Part shown: positions 32,965-42,567 of the stretch, one piece after another
How the letters are laid out: the number at the start of each line of letters is the position of its first letter
Numbering within the stretch: the stretch's first letter is position 1
Source of the DNA: Kriegella aquimaris
Lineage (GTDB): Bacteria > Bacteroidota > Bacteroidia > Flavobacteriales > Flavobacteriaceae
Direction of reading: 5' to 3'
Assembly: GCF_900103215.1 (NCBI RefSeq)
Contig: NZ_FNGV01000012.1
Span: 1-64,000 of the forward strand
DNA length: 64,000 bases
Notes under the pieces: model-generated
What the model saw: the letters and a program-made list of their open reading frames with translations, nothing else
What the model was told of the DNA's origin: nothing
Database searches by the model: none
Position numbers and translations under genes: made by a program

Positions 32965-34245
32965 CTAGAACGTCAAACTATCCAGCGCGGCAATGGTTTC
33001 ATCCAAATCGCCATAACTAAGGGCATCGTTCAGAAAATAACTTTCAAAAGCACTAGGTGGTAGATAAATTCCTTTATCCAACATTCCATGAAAATATTTT
33101 TTAAAATGCGCATTGTTTCCTTTGGCCGAGCTTTCAAAATCAACTACCGGAGTATCTGTAAAATGTAATGATATCATTGACCCGTAACGATTGATTTGAT
33201 AGGGTATGCCCTTATTTTTAAGCACGTTATCAAAGCCTTCATGTAAATGCTCGGTCTTATCTGCCAAGCTTTCAAAAACCTCGGGATGTTTTTCCAGTTC
33301 GGTCAACATGGCCAAACCTGCACTCATAGCCAAGGGATTTCCACTCAATGTTCCCGCCTGGTATACAGGACCTTCAGGAGCCAAATGCGACATAATCTCT
33401 TCCCTTGCAGCAAAAGCCCCTACAGGCAATCCGCCACCAATAACCTTACCGAACATCACAATATCTGCATTGATGTCCAAGGCTTCCTGAGCTCCTCCTT
33501 TGCCCAAACGGAACCCTGTCATCACCTCATCGAATAGCAATAAAATACCTTCTTGATCGCAGATATCCCGAAGTCCGGCCATAAATCCTTCCTGTGGAAC
33601 AATACACCCCATGTTTCCGGCTATAGGTTCAATAATAATAGCGGCTATCTCATCTGTGTTCGCTGTCACCAAAGCCCTGACACTTTCCAAGTCGTTATAC
33701 TTTGCCAAAAGGGTATCTTTAGCGGTACCCTGTGTCACCCCGGGACTGTTTGGACTTCCAAAAGTTACCGCTCCACTCCCCGCTTGAATCAAAAACGAAT
33801 CGGAATGGCCGTGGTAACAACCAGCAAATTTGATAATCTTGTCCTTGCCCGTGTATCCTCGCGCCAATCGAACAGCACTCATACAAGCCTCGGTTCCACT
33901 ATTTACGAAACGTATCTTATCAATATTGGGCACCATTGAAACGGCGAGCTTAGCCAATTCTGTCTCAATTTCCGTTGGCATGCCAAATGAGGTTCCCTTT
34001 TTAGCCTTTTCAATGACAGCATTGATTACGGGGGCATGGGCATGACCCAAAATAAGTGGACCCCAAGAGGCGATATAGTCGATAAACCGATTTCCGTCTT
34101 CATCATAAAAATAGGCTCCTTTGGCCTCTTTTACGAAAATTGGATCACCCCCGACGGCTTTGAAAGCTCTAACAGGCGAATTTACGCCACCTGGAATATA
34201 TTTCTTGGCCTCTACAAATAAGGCGCTACTTCTTTGATATCGCAT
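32965..34245 (-). CDS. hemL: Glutamate-1-semialdehyde 2,1-aminomutase
   Basis: A 426-aa PLP enzyme that converts glutamate-1-semialdehyde to 5-aminolevulinate, the last step of the C5 route to haem. N-terminal [28 protein letters not shown], the [11 protein letters not shown] aspartate region and the PLP lysine K267 in MFGKVIGGG are all present; full length. It is the last gene of a leftward operon; only 6 bp separate it from the glucosaminidase gene. Confidence 0.97.
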   Translation of the reverse strand: MRYQRSSALFVEAKKYIPGGVNSPVRAFKAVGGDPIFVKEAKGAYFYDEDGNRFIDYIASWGPLILGHAHAPVINAVIEKAKKGTSFGMPTEIETELAKLAVSMVPNIDKIRFVNSGTEACMSAVRLARGYTGKDKIIKFAGCYHGHSDSFLIQAGSGAVTFGSPNSPGVTQGTAKDTLLAKYNDLESVRALVTANTDEIAAIIIEPIAGNMGCIVPQEGFMAGLRDICDQEGILLLFDEVMTGFRLGKGGAQEALDINADIVMFGKVIGGGLPVGAFAAREEIMSHLAPEGPVYQAGTLSGNPLAMSAGLAMLTELEKHPEVFESLADKTEHLHEGFDNVLKNKGIPYQINRYGSMISLHFTDTPVVDFESSAKGNNAHFKKYFHGMLDKGIYLPPSAFESYFLNDALSYGDLDETIAALDSLTF

Positions 34246-34251
34246 AAAAAA

Positions 34252-35112
34252 CTAGTTATAAGATTCGGTCTTCACGGTAAGTTTCTGACCAATTGAAATT
34301 GTGTTTCCCATCATGTAGTTCCAGCGTTTAAGCTGATCGACAGAAACTCGGTATCGTTTAGACAATGAATAGAGCGTATCACCCTGTTTTACTACGTGTA
34401 CCATGTTTTGGTGTGCTGCAATTTTAGAATCTCTCGTTGCAACTTCGTGCTTTCGGCCATACCCTTGTTTTACTATCGCTTTGTCGTATTTCCCCAAATC
34501 ATACCGCTCGATAAGCTCGATCAATTTATGGGGATATCGTTTGTCGGTAGCGTATCCTGCCTGTCGCAAGCCTTTTGCCCATCCCCTATAATCATCGGTA
34601 CGTAAATCGAATAAAAAAGCATAACGCGAGCGTGTGGTTAGAAAAAGACTGTGATCCCGATAAGAGTACATGGGGTGATTGTACTTACGAAAACACTCAC
34701 CCTTTTCGTCATCGTCGTGGTGATCAAAATCACCCTGCCATCCGGTGTGGCATTTGATTCCAAAATGGTTGTTGGTCTTCACCGCCAAGGCCCCTTTTCC
34801 GAAACCGCTCTCTAACATACCTTGAGCAAGGGTAATACTGGCTGGTATTCCATAAGCTTTCATCTCGAATTGGGCAATTTCAGCGAAGGTCTCAATATAT
34901 TGGTCGACTGTAGCTATTGGAAATTTTTCAAATCTTCCGTTATCTTCAGGAAAAGGATAATCGGTATTTTGGTTTGTCGATTTGGCAGGAGGTTTAGAGA
35001 CCACGGCAGGAGTCGATTTTTTATGCGACTTGGCATAAGCCGTCTTTTTTTTCGCTTTACAGCCTATCAAGAAGATTCCTAAAACTAGCGCAACTATTAA
35101 TTTATTAGTCAT
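34252..35112 (-). CDS. Glucosaminidase (FlgJ/LytG-type) with LysM, lipoprotein
   Basis: A 286-aa peptidoglycan hydrolase. The signal has lipobox LIGC (Cys18) followed by a Lys-rich, Pro/Ser-rich linker. The glucosaminidase domain (about 70-215) shows ASITLAQGMLESGFGKGALAVKTNNHFGIKC, with the catalytic Glu in LESGFG, and YSYRDHSLFL. A LysM domain closes the protein (about 238-282; HVVKQGDTLYSLSKRY). It cleaves the N-acetylglucosamine glycan bond. It overlaps the upstream ACC-deaminase-like gene by 4 bp and is coupled to hemL. Confidence 0.93.
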   Translation of the reverse strand: MTNKLIVALVLGIFLIGCKAKKKTAYAKSHKKSTPAVVSKPPAKSTNQNTDYPFPEDNGRFEKFPIATVDQYIETFAEIAQFEMKAYGIPASITLAQGMLESGFGKGALAVKTNNHFGIKCHTGWQGDFDHHDDDEKGECFRKYNHPMYSYRDHSLFLTTRSRYAFLFDLRTDDYRGWAKGLRQAGYATDKRYPHKLIELIERYDLGKYDKAIVKQGYGRKHEVATRDSKIAAHQNMVHVVKQGDTLYSLSKRYRVSVDQLKRWNYMMGNTISIGQKLTVKTESYN

Positions 35113-36014
35113 ACGGCAATCAATGGTAAATTTTTCTTTTGCAAAACTGCGTTCATTCCCGAAATACCTTGTAACCCTCCTGTGTGAATAACCAAGATTT
35201 TAGTTCCTGCTACAAAATAGTCGTTTGTAATCATATCAAACAGACCGAACAACATCTTTCCTGTATAGACGGGATCTAATAGAATATGGGTATTCCGTTT
35301 GAAATCATTGATGAAACTAATGAGTTCCCGTGATACCTTGGCATATCCCCCAAAATGATACTCCGTTTGCAAAGTCCAATTTTCTTTATGTACAAATTTA
35401 CGAATATCTTCGTTTAAAAAGTCGCCTTTTAGCGCCGGGAAGCCCAAAACTTGCTGTTTAGGACTTGAGGCCCTGATAATTCCCGATAGCGTACCGCCCG
35501 TACCCACAGCGCAACAAACGTAGTTAAAGGAAGCGTCCTGAGGGGTCAAAATTTCTTCACACCCGCGTATTGCCAAGCTGTTCGTACCCCCTTCCGGCAA
35601 GAGATAATATTGTCCAAATTCTTCTTTAAGCGAGCTCAAAACTTCTAGCTTTTCTTTGTTGCGATAAGTTTCCCTATCCACAAATTTAAACTGCATACCA
35701 TGTGCACTTGCTAATTTCAGGGTTGGATTTTCAGTCCACTTTTCAACAAGTTCTTCTCCACGAATAACACCAACTGTCTTAATACCACTCAACTTTCCCG
35801 CATAGGCCGTAGCCGCAATATGGTTGGAATAAGCCCCGCCGAAAGTTAATAACGTATTGAACCCCTGCGACTTGGCCGCAATGATATTATACTTTAATTT
35901 TCGATACTTGTTACCTGAAATAAAAGGATGTATCAAGTCTTCCCGTTTTATAGAAAGGGATACTTGTTTTTCTTTGAGAAGAGGAAGGTGAATGGGTTGA
36001 TTTTCAATCTCCAA
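35109..36014 (-). CDS. ACC deaminase / D-cysteine desulfhydrase-family PLP enzyme
   Basis: A 301-aa fold-type II PLP protein. SIKREDLIHPFISGNKYRKL contains the PLP lysine in the SGNKYRKL block; SNHIAATAYAG and CCAVGTGGTLSGI (phosphate loop) are also present. Family members deaminate 1-aminocyclopropane-1-carboxylate or desulfhydrate D-cysteine; the sequence does not settle which. It is translationally coupled to the glucosaminidase gene (4-bp overlap) and follows the HEKIH membrane protein by 12 bp. D-amino acid turnover next to a wall hydrolase is a suggestive but unproven link. Confidence 0.87.
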   Translation of the reverse strand: MEIENQPIHLPLLKEKQVSLSIKREDLIHPFISGNKYRKLKYNIIAAKSQGFNTLLTFGGAYSNHIAATAYAGKLSGIKTVGVIRGEELVEKWTENPTLKLASAHGMQFKFVDRETYRNKEKLEVLSSLKEEFGQYYLLPEGGTNSLAIRGCEEILTPQDASFNYVCCAVGTGGTLSGIIRASSPKQQVLGFPALKGDFLNEDIRKFVHKENWTLQTEYHFGGYAKVSRELISFINDFKRNTHILLDPVYTGKMLFGLFDMITNDYFVAGTKILVIHTGGLQGISGMNAVLQKKNLPLIAV

Positions 36015-36026
36015 TGCGACTATTTT

Positions 36027-36356
36027 TCATCGCCAAAGATATTTAATAAAGCTGAACATATTCCGTTCGTTTAAATAATCAAGGTTCTTTTCATTGTCGT
36101 AGGCCTCCCGCTCAAAACTAACGTTTTGGTAGCCTTTGTATCTATCCATATAAAAAATGGATTTCAAAATCCACTCTATTATATAAAAGACATAAAAGGG
36201 AACGATTAAAAGTTCTCGCTGTTGTCTCAGATGAATTTTCTCATGGTTGATGAGCACTATATCTTCTTTGAGCGCGTCGTTCTTTAGAAAAATGAAAGGC
36301 CATAATGAAAGGCCAACATAATTTTTATAAAAGAAATGTTTAAAGACTAAAATCAT
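36027..36356 (-). CDS. Small membrane protein with HExxH motif
   Basis: A 109-aa basic protein of unknown function. It has HEKIH (residues about 38-42), a perfect HExxH zinc-protease core, followed by a hydrophobic helix (LLIVPFYVFYIIEWIL) and a FEREAYDNEKN acid block that could supply the third zinc ligand (as in M48/M56 gluzincins). First gene of the operon to hemL, 12 bp before the ACC-deaminase gene, under a good promoter. Small gluzincin-like proteases are possible; activity is inferred from the motif only. Confidence 0.65.
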   Translation of the reverse strand: MILVFKHFFYKNYVGLSLWPFIFLKNDALKEDIVLINHEKIHLRQQRELLIVPFYVFYIIEWILKSIFYMDRYKGYQNVSFEREAYDNEKNLDYLNERNMFSFIKYLWR

Positions 36357-36406
36357 AATCCAGCTTTTAAACGAGTGTTCACAAATTTAGTTACAAACAG
36401 ACGTTG

Positions 36407-36438
36407 CAAATATAAGTAACCAATTTTTTTACCAACAA
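36407..36438 (-). promoter_or_regulatory. Promoter of the HEKIH-ACCD-glucosaminidase-hemL operon
   Basis: The minus strand has TTG (36436-36438), a 21-bp spacer and TATATTTG (36407-36414). It lies about 50 bp upstream of the first gene. A second TTG at 18-bp spacing also occurs (36433-36435). Confidence 0.72.
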
Positions 36439-36526
36439 TTGTCTTAAATCGTTCAACTACACAATTTCTCCATAAAACCGGCGGTTTAACGATTTAAAAA
36501 GACACTTTTCAACACAGATCTCGTAA

Positions 36527-36697
<171 letters not shown>

Positions 36698-36795
36698 CTT
36701 TTCGTTTTAGGAACAATGGCTCAAAGCGTATTCGGCACAGTTTTTGAGATATTTTTAGATAAAATTAAACGTATTTAACTCAAAAAAAAATTGCT

Positions 36796-37350
36796 ATGAG
36801 AAGAATAAAAATCTTAGTGCTTCCCGTACTTGCCATGGTGTTTATGGCTTCCTGTACTTCTGTACGCGTTTTATCCGATTTCGACAAGGAAGCTGACTTC
36901 ACTACCTACAAATCGTACGCCTTCTACAAAACTGGTATTGACAAGGCTCAAATTTCCGACCTTGACAAAAAACGGATATTAAAAGCTATTGATGCCGAAT
37001 TGAGTTCTCGAGGTTTTGTAAAATCTGAGGATCCCGACATTTTGATAAGCATTTTCACAAAGGAAAAGGAACAAGTTGATATTTACAACAACTATTGGGG
37101 CGGTTACGGCTGGGGATGGAACCCTTATTATTGGGGACCCGGTTGGGGAGGAAATAATGTAAGCACACGAACTGAAGGTTCATTGTACATCGATTTAATA
37201 GATGCCAAGAACAAAGAACTGGTATGGCAGGGCAAAGGCATAGGAAACCTTGGCAACATAGAAAATATGGATAAAAAGGAACAACGCATTCGGGAGTTTG
37301 TATCTCAAATTCTTAAAGAATACCCACCAAATGCCGTGGTTGCCAAATAA
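36796..37350 (+). CDS. DUF4136 lipoprotein
   Basis: A 184-aa lipoprotein (lipobox MASC, Cys about 20). The mature part follows the DUF4136 layout: VRVLSDFDKEADFTTYKSYAFY, an RILKAIDAELSSRGF helix, DILISIF, a Trp/Tyr/Gly-rich linker (GGYGWGWNPYYWG) and a closing SLYIDLIDAKNKELVWQGKG strand pair. Envelope function, uncharacterised. Ends in its own terminator. Confidence 0.85.
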   Translation: MRRIKILVLPVLAMVFMASCTSVRVLSDFDKEADFTTYKSYAFYKTGIDKAQISDLDKKRILKAIDAELSSRGFVKSEDPDILISIFTKEKEQVDIYNNYWGGYGWGWNPYYWGPGWGGNNVSTRTEGSLYIDLIDAKNKELVWQGKGIGNLGNIENMDKKEQRIREFVSQILKEYPPNAVVAK

Positions 37351-37388
37351 TATTCACCACCAAAAAAGTAGCTCCACTCTATTATCAC

Positions 37389-37423
37389 AAAGTCCCCACT
37401 TCTCTAAAAGCGGGGACTTTTTG
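37389..37423 (+). terminator. Terminator after the DUF4136 gene
   Basis: The stem AAAGTCCCC/GGGGACTTT with a 14-nt loop and TTTTTG follows the DUF4136 stop by about 38 bp. Confidence 0.8.
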
Positions 37424-37475
37424 TATCTTTATAATACGTCATGCGCCATAGCAGAGACGAAATATAAATGTACCG

Positions 37476-39227
37476 ATGACCTACGAGAGCAACCCCATAT
37501 TAGATAAATTACCCGAACACTTAAAACAGTTTATTAAACCGCAGAACTATACAGACTACACGGCCATCGACCAAGCTGTATGGCGCTATGTGATGCGAAA
37601 AAATGTCGATTATTTAAGTGCTGTAGCCCATGAGACATATACCGAAGGATTAAAAAAAACAGGCATTGCTATTGACCATATTCCGAACATGTATGGTATG
37701 AACCGAATTTTAAAAGAAATCGGATGGGCAGCCGTTGCCGTAGATGGGTTTATTCCGCCCTCCGCCTTTATGGAATTTCAAGCCTATAACGTGCTGGTCA
37801 TTGCTTCTGATATTCGACAATTGGAACATATCGAATATACACCCGCCCCAGACATCATTCATGAGGGCGCCGGTCACGCTCCGATTATTGCCAACGCTGA
37901 ATATGCCGAATACCTAAGAAGATTTGGCGAAATCGGGTGTAAAGCTATTTCAAGCGCCAAAGATTTTGAATTATATGAAGCAGTTCGACATCTCAGCATT
38001 ATAAAAGAAGCCCCTGAGACCTTAAAAAAAGAAATTGCAAAAGCCGAAAAACAAATTGAACTATTGCAAGAGAATATGGGGGAGCCCAGTGAGATGGCCC
38101 TTATACGCAACCTTCATTGGTGGACTGTAGAATACGGCCTTATCGGTACAATCGACAATCCCAAAATATATGGAGCAGGATTGCTATCCTCAATTGGTGA
38201 AAGCGCTTGGTGCATGACCGATAAGGTGAAAAAAATACCCTATTCACTGGAAGCCGTGAACACTTCGTTTGATATTACCAAACCACAACCCCAACTTTTT
38301 GTAACACCCGATTTTGCATTTCTGAGTCAGGTATTGGAAGACTTTGCCGACACAATGGCTTTAAGAACCGGAGGACTCGATAGTGTTCAAAAACTCATTG
38401 ATTCTCAATCATTGGGTACTATTGAACTAAGCACGGGCCTACAGATTTCAGGAAATTTCGACAGTGTGCTCACCCATGACGGGAAGCCCGTCTATGTTCA
38501 GACCAAAGGAGAAACGGCACTGGCCTATCGCGAAAAAGAACTAGTGGGTCATAGCTCAAAAAGACACTCTACCGGTTTCGGAACGCCCATTGGAAAACTT
38601 AAAGGCATCAATTTAGCCATCGAAAATATGAGTCCGCGCGACTTAAAAGCTTACAAAATTTATGAGGGAGAAACCGTTTCGTTAGAATTCGAAGGCGGAA
38701 TTCATGTTGCCGGACAAATTATTACGGGCACAAGAAATCTGCAGGGTGAGATTCTTCTAATTACGTTTAAGAATTGTACAGTTACCCACAAAGGCAGTAT
38801 CATTTTCACCTCGCCTTCCGAACTTTACAGTATGGCTGTAGGCAAAGAAATTGTGTCTGCCTTCAACGGACCGGCCGACCTTAAGAGTTTTGATTTAGTG
38901 ACCCATACCCTAGCATCATCAGCCAACAAACCAAAAACTTCCGAGAAGCGAAAGTCACTTGAACGATACTACGAGCAAATTCGGCATTTCAGGGAAGGAA
39001 AGAATACTACAATTTCGCGCAATAAAGTTTTTAAGGAACTACAAGAGAAGCATTCCAAAGATTGGCTGCTACCCATCGAACTATATGAGCTTGCTAAAAA
39101 CAATGGTGATGAAAGCTTTGCTTCGGAGATTGCGGCGCATCTCGAAAAAATTAAACACAACCGTCCGAAAGTCGGACATTTGATAGATGATGGACTAGCA
39201 TTAGTGAACAAAAATTTAGTAACTTAA
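37476..39227 (+). CDS. Aromatic amino acid hydroxylase (phenylalanine 4-monooxygenase type), long form
   Basis: A 583-aa protein. Residues about 20-310 form the non-haem iron, pterin-dependent hydroxylase domain. Iron ligands H129 and H134 lie in PAPDIIHEGAGHAP, and the Glu lies in the LHWWTVEYGLIG block. It would convert phenylalanine to tyrosine. The C-terminal 270 residues (about 310-583) have no recognised catalytic motif; this long form occurs in several Bacteroidota. Monocistronic, 47 bp before the DapA-like gene. Substrate specificity (Phe versus Trp) is not provable from sequence. Confidence 0.9.
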   Translation: MTYESNPILDKLPEHLKQFIKPQNYTDYTAIDQAVWRYVMRKNVDYLSAVAHETYTEGLKKTGIAIDHIPNMYGMNRILKEIGWAAVAVDGFIPPSAFMEFQAYNVLVIASDIRQLEHIEYTPAPDIIHEGAGHAPIIANAEYAEYLRRFGEIGCKAISSAKDFELYEAVRHLSIIKEAPETLKKEIAKAEKQIELLQENMGEPSEMALIRNLHWWTVEYGLIGTIDNPKIYGAGLLSSIGESAWCMTDKVKKIPYSLEAVNTSFDITKPQPQLFVTPDFAFLSQVLEDFADTMALRTGGLDSVQKLIDSQSLGTIELSTGLQISGNFDSVLTHDGKPVYVQTKGETALAYREKELVGHSSKRHSTGFGTPIGKLKGINLAIENMSPRDLKAYKIYEGETVSLEFEGGIHVAGQIITGTRNLQGEILLITFKNCTVTHKGSIIFTSPSELYSMAVGKEIVSAFNGPADLKSFDLVTHTLASSANKPKTSEKRKSLERYYEQIRHFREGKNTTISRNKVFKELQEKHSKDWLLPIELYELAKNNGDESFASEIAAHLEKIKHNRPKVGHLIDDGLALVNKNLVT

Positions 39228-39274
39228 CCCGGCAATTTTAGCTTAAAATAAGCTGCAAGTAAAATTAGTACAGA

Positions 39275-40318
39275 ATGAAAGGCACAAATTTGACACGTAG
39301 AAAATTTATAGGTACCGGATTCATGACCGCTATAGGTGGAATTTGGTTGAGTAGGGGTTTTGAAAATCTGTCTTTTCATAATGAAGAAAACAAGTTGCCC
39401 GGTGGCTTTTGGCCGGTAATGATGACGCCCTTTAATGACGATTTATCTATTGATTACGCAGGATTACAACGATTGATTCGCTGGTATGAAGATGCTGGTT
39501 CAACGGGCCTATTCGCGAACTGTGGCTCTAGTGAAATGTACGACCTCAGTAATCAAGAACGCATCGATCTTACAAAGTTTGTTGTCGAACATAGCAATGT
39601 TCCCGTAGTTTCTACCGGAACCTTTTCAGAGCAAGTAGCTGAAAATGCAGATTTTATAAAGAAAATCTATGATACAGGTGTTCAGGCTGTCGTTTTGATC
39701 CCCTCCATGATGGTCAAAAAGGAGGAAAAGGATACTGCACTATTAAATTCGTTCGAAGGCATTATGAATCAGACCGGAAATATCCCTTTGGGTATTTACG
39801 AATGCCCTAGTCCCTATTCCCGGAAGGTCAGTCCTGTAATGCTGGATCAACTCCAAAAAACCGGACGATTCCTATACTTTAAAGATACCACTTGTAATGC
39901 GGAATTGGTAGCGCAGAAAATAGCGATAACTTCTAATTCTTCTTTAGGCATTTACAATGCGCATTCACCCGATGCACTTCATTCTATTCAACATGGTGGT
40001 GCGGGCATTTCATGTATTGCCGGTAATTATTATCCAGAATTATTCTCTTATTTATGGCAAAATGGAAGAGGTCAAGAAGTATCGCCATCCGTAAAAAAAG
40101 TCAACGACTTTATTCTCAAGAACAAATCGGTCATCGGTAAGAAATACTCAATCGGCGCCAAGTATTTCATGAACTTACGAGGCCTAGAGTTAACCTTAAA
40201 CAGTCGGAAGAAACCCCAGTCCTTGGATAGTTCGGATAAAGCTCGTTTACACTTGCTTTGGAAAGAGCTTTCTGTCTTAAGCAAAGAAGTGCAAATCGAC
40301 CTCGTAACATACTCTTAA
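39275..40318 (+). CDS. Exported dihydrodipicolinate synthase-like aldolase
   Basis: A 347-aa DapA/NanA-family protein preceded by a twin-arginine-type signal TRRKFIG (R8, R9). The barrel holds the Schiff-base Lys K203 in FLYFKDTT, Tyr Y175 in IYECP and GLFANCGSSEMYDLS (the GTTGE-like block altered to GSSE). Family members are pyruvate aldolases (dihydrodipicolinate synthase, N-acetylneuraminate lyase). The altered carboxylate-binding block and export suggest a non-lysine role, perhaps sugar-acid cleavage. Its neighbours are the hydroxylase and a CE15-like esterase; no shared operon is proven. Confidence 0.8.
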   Translation: MKGTNLTRRKFIGTGFMTAIGGIWLSRGFENLSFHNEENKLPGGFWPVMMTPFNDDLSIDYAGLQRLIRWYEDAGSTGLFANCGSSEMYDLSNQERIDLTKFVVEHSNVPVVSTGTFSEQVAENADFIKKIYDTGVQAVVLIPSMMVKKEEKDTALLNSFEGIMNQTGNIPLGIYECPSPYSRKVSPVMLDQLQKTGRFLYFKDTTCNAELVAQKIAITSNSSLGIYNAHSPDALHSIQHGGAGISCIAGNYYPELFSYLWQNGRGQEVSPSVKKVNDFILKNKSVIGKKYSIGAKYFMNLRGLELTLNSRKKPQSLDSSDKARLHLLWKELSVLSKEVQIDLVTYS

Positions 40319-40480
40319 ATCGAAAGGAATGACTACCCGACCTGAGACAATTCTTACCCTGTCATTTCGGAAATAGGAGTACCGATATTCTTAATTTTAA
40401 TGCTATTGATTAATTTAATTTGCTCACCATAAACACTAAGTAGCTACACTAAGCTCGGTTCTAAATATTACCCGCATAAA

Positions 40481-41746
40481 ATGAAAAAACTATTTTTTAT
40501 TGCCATCCTTCTTTTACTGAACACACAGCTCTCCTTCTCTCAATTTGAACCCAATTACGATGAGAGCAAAATTCCTAATTTTGATATTCCCGACCCTTTA
40601 ACCACTTTTGATGGTCAGAAAATAACACGAAAAGGGCAATGGAAACGCATACGAAGACCTGAGCTATACACCTTCTTCGAGGAAAATGTTTACGGAAAGA
40701 TTCCTGCCGAGTTCAATGATTTCTCCGCTAAGATCTTGGAGCAAGGGGAGAACGCTATAAACGGAAAGGCTAAACGCCGTCAGGTCGAACTTTCCTTCGA
40801 TAGAAATGGTAGAACATTGCATTTCACCATGTTAATCTATTTACCGAAGAACGTAAAAAAGGCCCCCCTATTTTTAGGATATAACTTCTTAGGAAACCAT
40901 ACGGTTGCCGACGACGAAAATATACTAATCTCTGAAGCTTGGGCCAGAAATAGTGACAAATACGGAATTTCCGGAAACAAATTTACTTCGGCCACACGTG
41001 GTATTCGCACGAACCGATGGGCAATTGAGGAAATTATCGATGCCGGTTTTGGTCTAGCTACCATTTACTATGGGGAAGTCGACCCCGACAAAGATGATTT
41101 TACTGATGGCGTTCATTCTTTGCTCTACTCTCAAGGTCAACAAAAACCAAATGACAATGAATGGGGAAGTCTTGCGGCTTGGGCCTGGGGTTATAGTCGG
41201 GCTATGGACTATTTCGAAAAGTCAAAAGATATTAATTCGTCAAAGGTCGTAGTTTTCGGACATTCCCGATTAGGCAAGGCCGCCTTGTGGGCCGGTGCCA
41301 CCGATGAAAGATTTGCTGCCGTTATTTCCAATGATTCCGGTTGCGGCGGGGCCGCATTGTCAAAACGGAAAGTTGGAGAGACCGTTGGGCGTATCAATGA
41401 ATCTTTCCCCCATTGGTTTAGCGGTAATTTTAAAGCATACAACAATAACGAGGAGGCCTTACCGATAGACCAGCACGAATTACTAGCATTAATTGCGCCG
41501 AGACCCTTGTATGTCGCCAGTGCCCAAGAAGACCAATGGGCCGACCCAAAAGGTGAATTTCTTTCGGCTCACTATGCTTCCGAAGTATATAAATTGTTTA
41601 AAAAAGATGGTATTGCCACCGACGAAATGCCAATGACCAATCAACCTATTCCAAACACGCTCGCCTATCACATTCGAACCGGAATTCATGACGTAACCGA
41701 TTACGATTGGGAGCAATATATTCAATGGGCACAGAAGCAATTATGA
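40481..41746 (+). CDS. Glucuronyl esterase-like (CE15-type) alpha/beta hydrolase
   Basis: A 421-aa exported enzyme with a signal peptide ending SFSQ. The nucleophile elbow GHSRLGKAALWAGA (S262) is the CE15 variant with HS in place of the usual CS; SNDSGCGGAA follows, and the catalytic His is likely in IRTGIHDVTDY. CE15 members cleave ester links between 4-O-methyl-glucuronic acid on xylan and lignin, or similar uronate esters. Activity on marine uronic acid polymers is plausible but not shown. Ends 63 bp before the convergent DUF4230 gene. Confidence 0.8.
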   Translation: MKKLFFIAILLLLNTQLSFSQFEPNYDESKIPNFDIPDPLTTFDGQKITRKGQWKRIRRPELYTFFEENVYGKIPAEFNDFSAKILEQGENAINGKAKRRQVELSFDRNGRTLHFTMLIYLPKNVKKAPLFLGYNFLGNHTVADDENILISEAWARNSDKYGISGNKFTSATRGIRTNRWAIEEIIDAGFGLATIYYGEVDPDKDDFTDGVHSLLYSQGQQKPNDNEWGSLAAWAWGYSRAMDYFEKSKDINSSKVVVFGHSRLGKAALWAGATDERFAAVISNDSGCGGAALSKRKVGETVGRINESFPHWFSGNFKAYNNNEEALPIDQHELLALIAPRPLYVASAQEDQWADPKGEFLSAHYASEVYKLFKKDGIATDEMPMTNQPIPNTLAYHIRTGIHDVTDYDWEQYIQWAQKQL

Positions 41747-41809
41747 CGATAGTAAGCTGCGATTTTTAATATATTTTCCTTGAAACCCTACTTCTCGTAT
41801 ACTTAAACA

Positions 41810-42424
41810 TCATTTTTTGAGCATAAGTTCATGAAGATTTTGATCTACGATTTGATCTTGATAGACTAGCGTCCATCCCATAGAATTAGTCAAAATATAG
41901 AATTTTGAAAGTTCGCTTATTAATCGGTTCTGGGCATTTGTCTTCAAAGAAGATACCTCTACTTTTTTCATCAAAGAGGCATTTACACTCTTTTTAATTT
42001 TGTTGTAGTCCGATTCATTAAATTGATTCAGATAATCAGCGGTGACATCGTAATATTCGAAATCGGGATAAATTTTAATTTCAGGTTCCGGAATACTTTT
42101 TATGCGCAAGGTTTTCGTTTCTTGATCAATTTCTAAATCTAATTTACTGAGGTCGTAGGCTACGGTAACTTCTGCATTCACTACAACCAAAGCTTTTTTA
42201 TGCGCCGTAATCAATGGACCAAAGAGCTGTTGTGAATCTTTATAATTATACACCTCGGCAAAATATCCTTCGGTAACAATCAGTTTTGATACGTTTTCGA
42301 TTTGTTGCTGAATAAGCATGCTGTTTTCTTGAAGAATGGATTTGCTTTCCTTTTCCTCAGAACAGGACCGGAAGATGAGTACCACCGCCAATGTAACCAC
42401 TACACCGATTAATATCTTTTTCAT
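41810..42424 (-). CDS. DUF4230 membrane-anchored protein
   Basis: A 204-aa protein with an N-terminal anchor (VVTLAVVLIFRSC), then helix ENSMLIQQQIENVSKLIVTEGYFAEVYNYKD, the DUF4230 start, and KKALVVVNAEVTVAYDLSKLDLEID strands. The family is widespread in Bacteroidota and Firmicutes, uncharacterised. Has a clear consensus promoter and stands alone. Confidence 0.88.
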   Translation of the reverse strand: MKKILIGVVVTLAVVLIFRSCSEEKESKSILQENSMLIQQQIENVSKLIVTEGYFAEVYNYKDSQQLFGPLITAHKKALVVVNAEVTVAYDLSKLDLEIDQETKTLRIKSIPEPEIKIYPDFEYYDVTADYLNQFNESDYNKIKKSVNASLMKKVEVSSLKTNAQNRLISELSKFYILTNSMGWTLVYQDQIVDQNLHELMLKK

Positions 42425-42492
42425 GGATGTCTCGAATAGTTAAGTCATGTGCCACGACTAAAAACTTGACACAAAATTTTCATTGTATATTT

Positions 42493-42522
42493 CAAAGGTA
42501 CAGATTGCTTTGTACTCTGCAA
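42493..42522 (-). promoter_or_regulatory. Promoter of the DUF4230 gene
   Basis: The minus strand has TTG (42520-42522), a 19-bp spacer and TACCTTTG (42493-42500), 69 bp upstream of the start codon. Confidence 0.75.
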
Positions 42523-42567
42523 TAACCTAAACTTCACTCTTATTTTCATTCTTTTTATAGAAGGAAG

